From assembly GCA_029959085.1 (NCBI GenBank), contig JARWIR010000042.1, forward strand, positions 3,008,544 through 3,072,543: a stretch of DNA of 64,000 nt, read 5' to 3'. The stretch is from Nemophila menziesii. Taxonomy: Eukaryota > Streptophyta > Magnoliopsida > Boraginales > Hydrophyllaceae. Of the stretch, positions 9,511 to 20,584 are shown one piece after another (positions within the stretch are counted from its first letter, which is position 1; each line of letters opens with the position of its first letter). Position numbers and translations under genes: made by a program. The notes under the pieces are model-generated. The model was not told where the DNA came from and ran no database searches. It was given only the letters and a program-made list of their open reading frames with translations.

Positions 9511-10400
9511 ATTGTCTATGATCATTAAGTAGTGATAGGATTAGGTTGAAGATACTGGTTGTACCAGAAATATACTTTTTAACACAAGCATTAAAGTTAT
9601 CACTCGATATTTTGGTAATCTTGTAGCTTCTGTTGTTACATTTCAATTTCGAGTAATCTCGTTGTATTTTTTTATTTGAAATATATTGTCATAGCCATTT
9701 TCTCTGATCAATGTTCATTATTTTACCAATATGTTTTAACCACGTGATAAAAGTATATGGTTAATATCAAATTGAAGTAAGATATTAAAGGGAAAGTGTA
9801 TTTAAAGGAATATAATTAAGTCTTGGGAAACTCTAGAAGGCGAAAGAGGTTCCTCGACACGAATGACGTAACGTATGGGAAAATCAAGAAAAAGTAATGA
9901 TGTAATTGCTTGCGAGATGAAAAGACAACACACCTCTGCCGATCATGAAGAGTTAGTGGGAAAGATAAAGGTTATCGGGTACTTAACGATGCATTTAAAA
10001 AAAATAAACCATCACAATCGATGAAGTCGAATTACCAACTAAAGTGAAATTTACTAAAGGAAATATGTTAGCTGAAACAATTCAACCGCACGTACGAAGA
10101 TCGTAAAAACGAAAAACCCACTATACATTGATAGAATCCAGGGTTCACGAGATAGACCTCGAATACAACACGCAAAAGAAAAGTAAAATCACGACACTCT
10201 CCATAAAAGGGAAGTCTCAAAATTTAAAGGGGTATTTGACAGGGATAAATGTTGCCTACCTTGTTAAGATATGGATAGAGAGAACAACCCTTGTTGGGGG
10301 TAACGTTTCAGAGGCGCGACCTTTCACATGCACTATCACACACTATCATAGTCAGATGGAAGAGAGAACTTGAGTAGACACTAGTTGAAATTACACTATT

Positions 10401-11639
10401 GGGGGCAACATTTCCTTGAAGTCCCCAATATTTTTTGTTACGAGTTTTATAAGGGAACCAAACTGTTTCCAGTGGCTGAAATGATATTTAAAATTAAGTT
10501 TGCTTCTTTTTTTTAGTCAAGAAAATTTCCATTAATGGAAACAAAGTTTCAAAAGCATCACCTTATGATTATTGCACTGTGATCATTACATAGTAGTTTT
10601 ACCAATTATGGTGATTGAAACCCATCTAAACCAAACAATTTGCCTCCAAGCCTATATTTAGTTGCTCAATCGGCATTCAAATTTTCACTCATAGGAACTT
10701 AGGAATTAAATAGTAGTTAACGTTATGAGTGATGCTACACTCTAATATCTCTAACAAGTTGTTTAATGCAGTGAGAGGTTTTAAACTTATTACATACGAG
10801 GGGATTTAAACTGGGGAACAATCATTCTCTATAGTAACTTCTCCATTGGGATATAGAGACGCAATTTTACAAGTTTAAAAAATCCTGAAGCTTATACCTC
10901 CATAGGTGATAAGGCTCTCACACATTTCACTTGTCTATCCAAAATCTTGCCATTATGATCCCTGGCAATAATAGAGATAGATGAATTAGAATTTGATACA
11001 TCAAAGGCTACATCTAAGTTAAATAAATTTTCCTAAAGAGAGTGGGACCCACCTAGTTGAGAATGGAGCTTGTTGGTGAAGGATGTGTTGATGGATGAGG
11101 TGCACTATGCCGCCGGAGAAGAGAATATTGCATCATATTTCTTGAGTGGTGATATGAATTTGATATTACAATCATATTACATGAAACTACTCTTTGTTCA
11201 AGGGACAATGTAGTGGTGGTGATTGATCTTATGATGGACTGTTGGAAGATTTGTTAGAATCTAGTCAAGCACTTGGATCGTGGGTTCGAGTAATCAAGAT
11301 ACGTGATTTCTCCTCATTTGTGATAGATTTATATTAGGAAGAGACATCATTTTTAGTTATTTAGAAGTCATAATAGTCGATTTTCTTGAGGAATAGTGCA
11401 CTTTCCTATTTTGAGTCTTGATTTAGTAAAACAATATTTTTAGAGCATATTGGGTTTGATTGTTTATTTAGTGTGAAGCTTTAAAGATAATTATGGAGAT
11501 TAATTAGAGTCCAAGTCAAAGACTACAAGATATGGAAAGAGATGAGCATGTTAATTGGAGATAAGGAAACAAAAGCTAAAAATATGGAAAAGAAAAAGTT
11601 GTCTTAATCTGAATTTCTGCAGCAACGCCTAAAGAAGTG
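10401..11639. other. Intergenic, no gene recognised
   Basis: AT-rich, with no frame above ~60 codons except chance ones. No TIR, LTR or RNA gene was seen. Equivalents: about 22883-24099, 43240-44456 and 55650-56867. U4 gains a slightly longer chance open frame at 55634-55831 because a single base change removes a stop. Confidence 0.5.
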
Positions 11640-12770
11640 GTGATAACTCCAAAACCAAGCCGATTTTGGAAGATTCCTTTCATAGGGACGTAGATAATTC
11701 TGTGAGGATTCTTTTAATATATTGTGGAGCAAAAACCGACCAATAACGAAGAAGATATGCTCAAAACAGTTCAGCAGTAATTATCTTTATTTCTATACGA
11801 ATTTGAGTTGGGCTTGGAATCCATTACTTAACCTCTTCCTCAAGAAAACGAATTAGGTCTTCTAAACACCTATAAATACACCCTTATATCACTTGTAAAT
11901 CATCCTTGCCTCATAGTAATTAGTTCTTAAGGTTTTATTCTTCCAGTTTATTGTAGAGAGCAAGATGATGTCTTTTGTAATTTCTTTTAGTTTATTTCCA
12001 TCAAGTATGAACTAAACTCCCATAGCTTGGGTTTTACATCATGTATAATCTATGAATTCTAATTCTTCTATCTAAGTTTCTTTGGGAATTACACGTTTTA
12101 ATCTGATATTAGCTTCTTACCTTTATATTTGTTTATGTGTTTTGATTTATTGCCTGTCCTAGAACTGATCACTTTAGGATTTTCTTAATAGTAATTAGAT
12201 GGTCACCTTAACTGGGTGTCTAATTATTGAAACACCACATAACGTCTAGTATCGGTATTAGTCCTGACAAAACTGATTCTAACTAGATAGTCATTAGGGT
12301 ATAATTTAATCACCATATCACCAATTGAATGAATTGTTTGCTTTAGGGCCTTAGTAGCGTTTGATAACCCTATTTGAAACAACTTCTTGGTTGTGCCGTA
12401 GCCCCCTTAGTCGCTCTCAAGGTCTAAGGAATGGGAATTTAGAATCCTGACTAAGTATACAAGAGCTAATATTCTCCCTTATTAACTAGATCTAATAGAA
12501 AGAATTAGAAGGATTAGTGCATACTAGCAAAATTTAAGCTATATATCTCATCTCATATTCTTAGTATTTTAATTTATTGTCTTTATTTTCCTAGTTTTAA
12601 TTAGTAATTTCGAAAATCAATTCCTTTTATTTCTTGTCTTTAATTAATTATTGCTTACTCGTTATTGCTACCCATCCGACTAACACACTTAAGTCCCTGA
12701 GAACGAACTCAACTTACTAACTAAAACTTGCATACGTCCTGTAATACTTGCATTACTGTGCCTGCCTAGG
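11640..12770. other. LTR-retrotransposon-like non-coding fragment (tentative)
   Basis: AT-rich stretch with a TATAAATA box at 11871-11878, then a long leader-like sequence including a 'GTCCCTGAGAACGAACTC' segment, and no ORF. It resembles the LTR and leader of plant Ty3-gypsy or LARD/TRIM-type elements, but I could not define both LTRs, a primer-binding site or a target duplication, so the assignment is inference. Equivalent stretches are at about 1-304 (partial), 24100-25253, 44457-45608 and 56868-58018. The fragment spans the arbitrary unit boundary, so it sits between every pair of units. Confidence 0.35.
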
Positions 12771-13278
12771 GTGAGAGTGCGTAGTTTTCTAGACTTTATT
12801 TTATCATATTTTTATCACACCCTAGGCGACACCTATACGCATGTGAAGAAGATAAGTCATATGATGATCTTTTGCGACATGACACTTGGGTCATTCATGA
12901 ACCTCGCTTCCCTAATTGTTGTGTTGAAGTGGAGAATAAAATGCAGCATGTTGTAGGAAGATGTGGTTAATGTGTGAACATGATTGACTTCTCGGTTTTG
13001 TTCTAGTGACTCGTAGTGCATGTAAAGTTAGTGCACCACACTCTCCAATTGGCGGGCAAGTGGGAAATTTTGACCATAAATTTAATTAGGTCGACTAGGT
13101 GGTAATTGAGATTTGATATCTTTGACCAAGGGGGCTCGCGGTATTTTTATATTTTGAATCCAATTGAGGTATGATTTATCAAATTCACAAGGGTCTTTTA
13201 CCAGAACTTGACCAAGCGTTGACTACATTGACCTCGGGCATTTTTATATTCTGGATCCAAATTTCAGGCTAGTCTTAT

Positions 13279-13342
13279 CAAATTATTGTCAAATTATTGT
13301 CAAATTATTGTCAAATTATTGTCAAATTATTGTCAAATTATA
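13279..13342. repeat. 11-bp VNTR, five copies (U2)
   Basis: Same CAAATTATTGT monomer and copy number as U1. Confidence 0.95.
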
Positions 13343-13646
13343 TTCTGGATCCAATTTTATATAGAATGTTTATGTTTTTTCCTTCCATCACAAAACAAAT
13401 CACATAAACACAAAAATTTAAAGGTGAATTACCTATGGGGTTTTGAAGACCATCTATGTGCCCCAAAAGTAATATTCTAATCCATTCTTCTCCAAATAAA
13501 CCTTTGAAATCTTGTGGGTAAAAAATACCCTTATGGTATATATAAGACAAAAATAGATTATTCTCTCTCTTCTATTACCATTTTCTCTCTCCTCTCTTAT
13601 CATTTTTCTCTCTTCTCCATTACCATTTGTATTCTCCTCCTTCAAT

Positions 13647-13979
13647 CAGGGCCGGTCCTGAGGGGAGGCCAAGGAGGCCATGGCCTTGGGGGCCCCCAAA
13701 TTCTTACAATTTTTAGGGCCCCTTGATTTTTTTTCATACACAATATAGTTTTTTCTATTTAAAAGAGATCCAGTTTTGGCCCAATTTAAAACAAAAATTC
13801 ATGCATAATATAGCTTTTTTTACTTAAAAAAGGCCCAATTTTGACCCAACTTAAAACAAAAATTCTAATTTGTCTTTTTTGAGTAAAAAAATTATCCTAT
13901 ATAATACTACATAAGATTTTTGGAGAGGCCCATTTATTAAAGTTTGTCTTGGGCCCCCAAAATGTCAGGACCGACCCTG
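13647..13979. mobile_element. hAT-type MITE, 333 bp (U2)
   Basis: Orthologous copy with the same TIRs and 8-bp duplication. It differs from the U1 copy by a few substitutions, including one in the run of Gs and Cs near the left end. Confidence 0.88.
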
Positions 13980-15371
13980 CCTTCAATGAATATCAATGAT
14001 TTCTAGCTCCGACCACAACTCAGCTACCACCGCTGACCACCGCCATTACCGCCTAATAAAGAATTGAGTACTCAAAAAAAAGTATTGAGTCGCTTGAAAA
14101 AGTTATTGAGTATTCAAAAAAAGTAATGAGTCACTGTAAAAGTTATAGAGTATTCGTGAATTTTACTGAGTATTTAGGAAAATTTACTAAGTATATTGCG
14201 TATCGGAAAAAAATTACTGAGTATATGAAAAAATTACTAATTATTAAGGGAAAACTGTTGAGTAGTCTTGGAAAATTAAATTTAAACAAGTAAATGAATG
14301 AAATAAAAATCTTAATTTATATTTCTATACTAAAAATTATCATAACAAAAAATTAAGTAAAATTAAAAGAATCTTTGAATAAATAAGTATTGAATTTCCT
14401 TTGTAGCCACTTTTCCAGCAACTTGGTCTTCTCAACGGCAGTACTCAACAACTCTGAAGCTCCATAGATTTCAAGCGACAAAGCTTTCTCGGAGGTCTGC
14501 ACAGCGACTTGGTCTTTGAGGCTTCATCTTCTTCACATCGACTTGGTCTTTGCCGAGCATCTCGAACAAATCTCGAGCTTTGCTCGAGAAGTTGCTGAGC
14601 ATCACAAGAAAAACGCCGGCGCTCGCAGAATATCCCGCAGCAGCCATGGCAACACATCCGCCGGCGCTCGCAACAGATCCGGCAGCCGTACCATCATCTT
14701 CTTTGCTAATCCAGCTCCCGACGTTCGGGACCTACGGCAAAGCAGATTAAATAACCGTGTTGAGAGGCGAGCTTAAGGAGGAACACATAAAAGGAAAAAG
14801 TCTTGTTGGGTTTGATGTCATGATGTCGACAGTAGAGGGAATAAAGTTTAAGACCTCGGAATGTAGTTCATTTGGACCCTATATTCTTGTTAATCCCATA
14901 TTAGGTTAAAAAAATAAAATAAGTTGTGTATCTGTCCATGAACACACATTAAATATATGCGTAAATACAGTTGGACTCATCAATGGATTACCAAATTGTG
15001 GATCGACTGACGCAAACACAAAAAGGCAAAAGCTACAAGTTGTATGAGCCAAAGATATCATCCACATTTGGTAGCATCAAATAAAGAAATCATACAAGTC
15101 AAATAATTAAGCCATAGATCATGGGTAGGTGAGAATCTCCAAGTTGTAGTTACAGAATACTCTAACAAGACACTAATATTAGATATTATGAGGATTATCT
15201 AGATCCGCATATCAATTTCCATACAAGTTCAATGGTCCAAGAAAAAAAAGCACAACAAATATCTGAAATTAGTATATGCGAAAGGAAAAATGGATATGAA
15301 TTACACACTAAAATGTATCTAGAAAGAAGAAAGAAAATAGCAGCTTTTACTAGAAGGGTGTGCGAGCATCC

Positions 15372-15740
15372 CTAGAAGATACATATACTTAGTAGACGTT
15401 CCACATGCACATGTTTTCCTTGGTTTGTGCGCATGAAGCAATCCATAGTCATAGGTGAGTTCTTGCATAGGAGTAATGTGCCTGATTGCAATAAACACAA
15501 CGTGGAGGTATGCTTTGTCACCACCAGATCCACGTAAAACTGGCTGCCAATACATATTAGGTGAGCAGCTATGGTTAATGAAACGCGCAACATTCCCTCT
15601 ATTCTTAGCCGAGATAACCAGTGGAAACGGGGTTTGTAATGATGATCATCACATTCAAGGCTCTCATAGATGCGTGTAGCATAAAAAATGTAGTCATTCT
15701 CATAATGATCACTTCCATCAATGACCTCCCCAGCATACTC
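15372..15740 (-). pseudogene. SUVH SET-domain fragment, frameshifted (U2)
   Basis: Same truncation, frameshift and residue losses as the U1 copy. The conceptual pieces are identical to those of U1, so the damage predates amplification. Confidence 0.9.
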
Positions 15741-17525
15741 AGTGTTTGAGACCATTACCAACATTTACACATGAAGGGAAGCGTTCTAGCTTCAAAGCAA
15801 GATTAGATCGTGTATCGACGAAAACTGCAAAAAAGGCAAACAAAATTCTTTTGATCGTGCCCAAGTAAAAGATACCGATCACATAAATATTGATAAGTCA
15901 AAAATTAAATGACGCTACTAGATCAACCGCAAAGAGTCCAGAACAACCAAATGACCATCGAACCGAGGATAATTTGTGTCTACTGATGTAAGAAGTACTA
16001 ACTCTCCCGAAGATAGGCGTGTCAAAGAAGTAAGACTGTGTGCACAGCCGCGTCAAAAGTAGGGTCTTGCTACACTTTGAGATCTAATGTCTAGTTCGGG
16101 CCCCACATGACCTCGGGTTCTACCGTACTAATCGTCAACTCAATTACTTTTTCTCTCTAAGCGTTCTGTTTTGTTTTCAGGTTGATCAATTGGACAAATG
16201 GATCAATAAGAGGATTATGAAAGTTACAAGTGGGATATATGGTTGTCAATATTAACGTTTATGATGAATATTGGTTGTGTATGAATCGACATTTACAATT
16301 GTGGTCAGTGATGGAGGGTAATATCTTTAAAAAGATGATGTCCCCAAGACATACTTATGTATCAACATGACAAGTATATATACAATAAAATTTCACCATA
16401 GTAAAACATTAAATTATAACACGATCAAAGAGAATGAGAGAATTTGGAGGAAAAAAAAGTGAATGAGAGAATGATCCATCTAATGATTCTAATCTAGTGG
16501 AAAAAAGAATTCACCACCAGTCCACCATCTTGAATATATTTCTGTAACGTAACCATCTGAAATGTAAGTGAAGTGGGGTTAAATGAGGGGAGTGTGAAAG
16601 ATATCTCTAGTTGGGAAAAGACCCGATCAATGTTGAATATATTTTCTCAACTTGATTATCTAAAAAGAAGGTTGAATAGGAATGTGTGATCCATTTAGTG
16701 GGACAAAGATCCGACCACCACAAAACAATGGCCATCCTGAATGTGAATATGTTTTCCAGAAGATTACTATCTAAAATGAAGTGAGGTTATAGTAAATCCC
16801 TCTAGTCCGGCAAGGACACAACCACTGTGACATAACTATATCCATGAGGTTGAAAGGAGGAATTTCGACTCAGTCTAGTGGGACAAAGACACGACCAACA
16901 CATATGAGAACATACATACTAATTACAATCAAGTGTAGCAAAGAGTAGGATTGGATGATCATATCCCCAAGAGCTAGGTAAGCTAACTAACATGCACCTT
17001 TTAAGCACTTGGGTTGGACTACAAGATTTGTAGACTTTGGGGTACCAAATATGAATTCATTCCTCAAGAAAGCAAAACTATTGATGAAAGTTGACATTAA
17101 GCTCATAGTCATGTGTGTGTGGATGGGCATACAAGAAAGTAGGAAACAAATAAGACTAGAAAAAGTATGAATACAGGTTTATCATAAATAATAAGCATAA
17201 TGAAAAGACAAGCCCCTGTTGCCAGAATAAGGTTACAAGAAGTTATAATACACAAACATTCCAAAGTTTTCCATAAATCCTCTGCATCTGAATCTGCACT
17301 TCTCCCAAGCTTCATCCTACAACTACTGTTCATCATCATCAACAAACAAAAACAAAAGTTATAACTCATATATACCACAATGCCCACTACAAACAAACAA
17401 ATCACACAACTATCTATATGCATAACGCTATATAATTACAAGCATACACATATGTATTCACACTAAAAACTATATCTGAAATTAAAAAAACACAAGATAG
17501 TACCTTTTAACAGAATCCCTCATCC

Positions 17526-19382
17526 CTAGTAGAAATACCCCCTGCATTTTGACGTTCCACAAGCACATGATTTCCTCTTACTATAGTGAGCTTTTTCAGG
17601 TTGAAGCATTCCATAATCAAAAGTCAGCTCTTGCATAGGAGGAATGTGCCTGATTGCAAAAAACACAACGTGGAGGTATGCTTTGTCACCACCAGATCCA
17701 CGTAAAATTGGCTGCCAATACACATTAGGCGAGCAGCTATGATTCATAAAACGAGCAACATTCCCTCCATTTTTAGCCGATATAACCAGTGAAAACGGGG
17801 ATTTGTTATGATCACCCTCGCCTTCAAGGCTCTCATAGATACGTGTAGCATCAAAAATATATTCATTCTCATCATTATCACTTTCATCAATAATCTCCCC
17901 AGCATACTCACAGATAAATCCACCTCCACGGATCGGGTCCCACGACCTAAGCCCCCACCCTCGGTTATTAGTCTTGAAAACCTCAAGACGCACTTTTAAC
18001 CCCGATTGAGTTATTCTGTTTCTGCAAGAAGCTTGGCATAAACAGCCTGGGCCACACTCATGCACCAATGTGTTGTACCTGTATAACACCCCAAGTCCAC
18101 TATACGGAAAAAAACCCTCATTCTTCTGTATACAAACACAGTTTATGTCCTTAGCTTGGCATCCACCTACACAGTGACAGCTCAGCGAAACTTTATTGAA
18201 TGTAAAAGGCTTGCTATACCTTAAAGACGGAACATACGTGAAATAAGCGGGTCCCTTTTCTTCATCGATTTCGTTTACAAGAGAAATCGGAAGTTTTTCT
18301 GCACCTGAAGTCAGGTCTGGTAAGATGACCCCACCCCTAGATGTAACCCCATCTTTCCATTGCTGAATAGATTTCCATAGAGTAAAAGCTTCAGGTTGAC
18401 CAGGAATTCTAACTAATTTATACTTAAAAATACTACACCCAAGCTTATTCTTCTCAGTCCAAGATGCTTGAATCTTGTACACACCATCGTAAACATATAT
18501 TTTACCAGTGGGATTAGCAAGATATTTAACCCCACGTATAACTCTAACCTCATTCCCACGGTGTAAACTCTTCTCCAGTGCAAGATTACCTCTTTCTAGT
18601 TTTTGATCAAACATCTGTCCATCGCTCCTCTGAACTCCACCCTGGCCAGTGTAAATTAGCACTTCTCCATCTCCACCATCATCCTCGTACCCTCCTGACG
18701 AGACTATGCTCACAGCTAACGGCTCTTCATCCACAGTCATGTAATCTATCCCAGCCATAGTTGGAGCATGCAGTCCCACAATGCATAATTCCATTCTTAA
18801 AAAGAAGATATCTCCTACTTCAATTCCCGGTACATGCCCGATCCTCTTTGTTTGGTTAGTACGAACACCATTCACCATCAAAAGATTGCCCCCTTTCAAG
18901 TCGGGGCGTCTAGAAGCACCTGGAGTCGGCTCCCTGGTTTCTTCATGCTGAGCGATCTTTCTTCGAACCAAATCATACGCTAATAGTATGCGCTCCACTA
19001 GATCCTTATCTCCAGTTCCTTTCCTTAACATGTCTAATTCTAGAAGCTTCAGGGATGAGCAGATGCTGTTAACAATCGTATCCTCGTCCAAATTTGAAGG
19101 CTGGACTATCTTTGTCTTGGTATTCGTCCGGGCTTTACGCTTCCCAGAAGTATTTTCATCTTCACTCTCATTCACCGAATCATTAACTACAACCTCTGAA
19201 GCTTTAGTTTTCTTTGACCGACTCGAACTTCCATTAGCAGCTGGTGGTCTGAAGGTATTCAATGGAACCGGAGATGGTATACTGTTACCGAAACCAAATG
19301 AATCTGCTGGACGAAATCCAGGACGAGGTGATGGTACCAAGCATCTCAGTGGCTTCACATCCAAAGCTTTACCTTGCTCCAT
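17526..19382 (-). CDS. SUVH: SUVH1/SUVH3-class SRA-SET protein (U2)
   Basis: Second complete copy, encoding the same 618 residues as U1 with SRA, nine-cysteine pre-SET, SET and post-SET all intact. The start (ATG at 19382) and the 5'UTR intron are conserved. No nucleotide difference from U1 was seen in the coding sequence, although flanking sequence 1-4 kb away differs at several sites per kb. Either the duplication is very recent or the coding part is being homogenised. The 5' region, including the A tract of 21, matches U1. Confidence 0.95.
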   Translation of the reverse strand: MEQGKALDVKPLRCLVPSPRPGFRPADSFGFGNSIPSPVPLNTFRPPAANGSSSRSKKTKASEVVVNDSVNESEDENTSGKRKARTNTKTKIVQPSNLDEDTIVNSICSSLKLLELDMLRKGTGDKDLVERILLAYDLVRRKIAQHEETREPTPGASRRPDLKGGNLLMVNGVRTNQTKRIGHVPGIEVGDIFFLRMELCIVGLHAPTMAGIDYMTVDEEPLAVSIVSSGGYEDDGGDGEVLIYTGQGGVQRSDGQMFDQKLERGNLALEKSLHRGNEVRVIRGVKYLANPTGKIYVYDGVYKIQASWTEKNKLGCSIFKYKLVRIPGQPEAFTLWKSIQQWKDGVTSRGGVILPDLTSGAEKLPISLVNEIDEEKGPAYFTYVPSLRYSKPFTFNKVSLSCHCVGGCQAKDINCVCIQKNEGFFPYSGLGVLYRYNTLVHECGPGCLCQASCRNRITQSGLKVRLEVFKTNNRGWGLRSWDPIRGGGFICEYAGEIIDESDNDENEYIFDATRIYESLEGEGDHNKSPFSLVISAKNGGNVARFMNHSCSPNVYWQPILRGSGGDKAYLHVVFFAIRHIPPMQELTFDYGMLQPEKAHYSKRKSCACGTSKCRGYFY

Positions 19383-20377
19383 TCTCGTTATAAACTCCAA
19401 GACAATTAATTTTTGCCTCAACAAATTAACCTGCAACAATACAATAATATAAAATAAACCGATCTTTTCCAAATAATTATTATAAAGACCCTAACCCAAT
19501 TACAAATACACAAAATAAACAAACAATACCCACAAAATTCCTTATAATTCCAAACTTTAACTTTATTAAAGGTACCTACCTTCTTGCAACATTCAAACAC
19601 AAAACGTGCATAAGTTAAAAAAAAAAAAAAAAAAAAATTAGACCAAAAATATTATGATATGAACCCAAAAACCCTTAAATCTAGCTAATCAAAATCCTAA
19701 ACATTCTCACGTGGTCTTTCACACCAAAATCTAGTGATAGTAAACGGGTAAAAGAAAAATCCAATAAAGAAATAGGTGAATATAATTAATCAGATTATAT
19801 ACAATTAGTCAAATCAATTCATATACAACAAAATATTAAAACCCAATTCAATTAAATTAAAATATCCCAAATAACATTAAAACATAATTAATCTTTAATG
19901 AAAATTCATACAATATATAACTTCTTGCGAAATTCAAACAACAAAATTTGCACAAGTTAAAAAAAATTGGATAAAAAATATCATAAACCCAAAAACCCCT
20001 AAATCTAGCTAATCAAAACCCTAAATACACTCAAATTAGACTTCAATCTCACACCTAAATACTTTCACACCGAAATCTAGTTATAACAAAAGGGTACTTA
20101 CAAATTTCAATAAAGCTATACGAAAACTCGTTACACGAGGTGGACAGGAAATATAGATCTATGATTTCTTGTTTCGAAGATATTATTTTTTTGTTTGGTT
20201 TCGAAAAGGTTGTCACACTTGTTTTTGCACACAAATTTAGAAATTAAAATTTAAATATTTAATTAGGGAAAAAAGTTATATATAAAAGGACAAAATATCT
20301 TATTTTTTTCAATGGATAACTTTTGTGGATAACTATATTTAATAAGAAACAATCAATTGAAAAACGTATTTCCTAAA

Positions 20378-20584
20378 GAGTAATGATATATACCACCCGA
20401 ATTCATACCACTCAAATGTCACCCAATGATGTGGCGTGAATTGGTTGGTTACAAATATTTAATCAAATCAAGGAAATAAATGCATTAACAATTTATAACC
20501 AATCAATTCACGCCACGTGATTGTGTGACATTTGGGTGGTATGAATTTGGGTGGTATGAATTTGGGTGGTATATATCATTACTC
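20378..20584. mobile_element. Foldback MITE, 207 bp (U2)
   Basis: Same element with one extra copy of the 15-bp GGGTGGTATGAATTT block near its right end. Confidence 0.75.

Larger units (their letters stand above)
8102..10400. other. Unassigned region with scattered decayed open frames
   Basis: It includes a C-rich simple sequence (~8230-8265), a 61-94-codon open-frame pair on opposite strands (8269-8553) with no domain, a hairpin at 9143-9194, a TATATAAG box at ~9425, and a decayed open stretch around 10020-10373. That stretch, which has one in-frame stop near 10105, looks like a TE- or virus-derived coding remnant but matches no family I can name. No intact gene. Equivalents: about 20585-22882, 40941-43240 and 53351-55650. 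Confidence 0.5.
1..12466. repeat. Tandem unit 1 (U1) of a ~12.4-kb array
   Basis: The sequence starting at base 1 recurs at 12467, 24950, 45305 and 57715 with only scattered substitutions and short indels, all in the same orientation. U1 is 12466 bp. Unit boundaries are arbitrary because the array is continuous. U1 differs from the others by several C-to-T/G-to-A changes in the GC-rich island and by CTAGC rather than CTAAA on the left flank of the foldback MITE. Confidence 0.97.
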
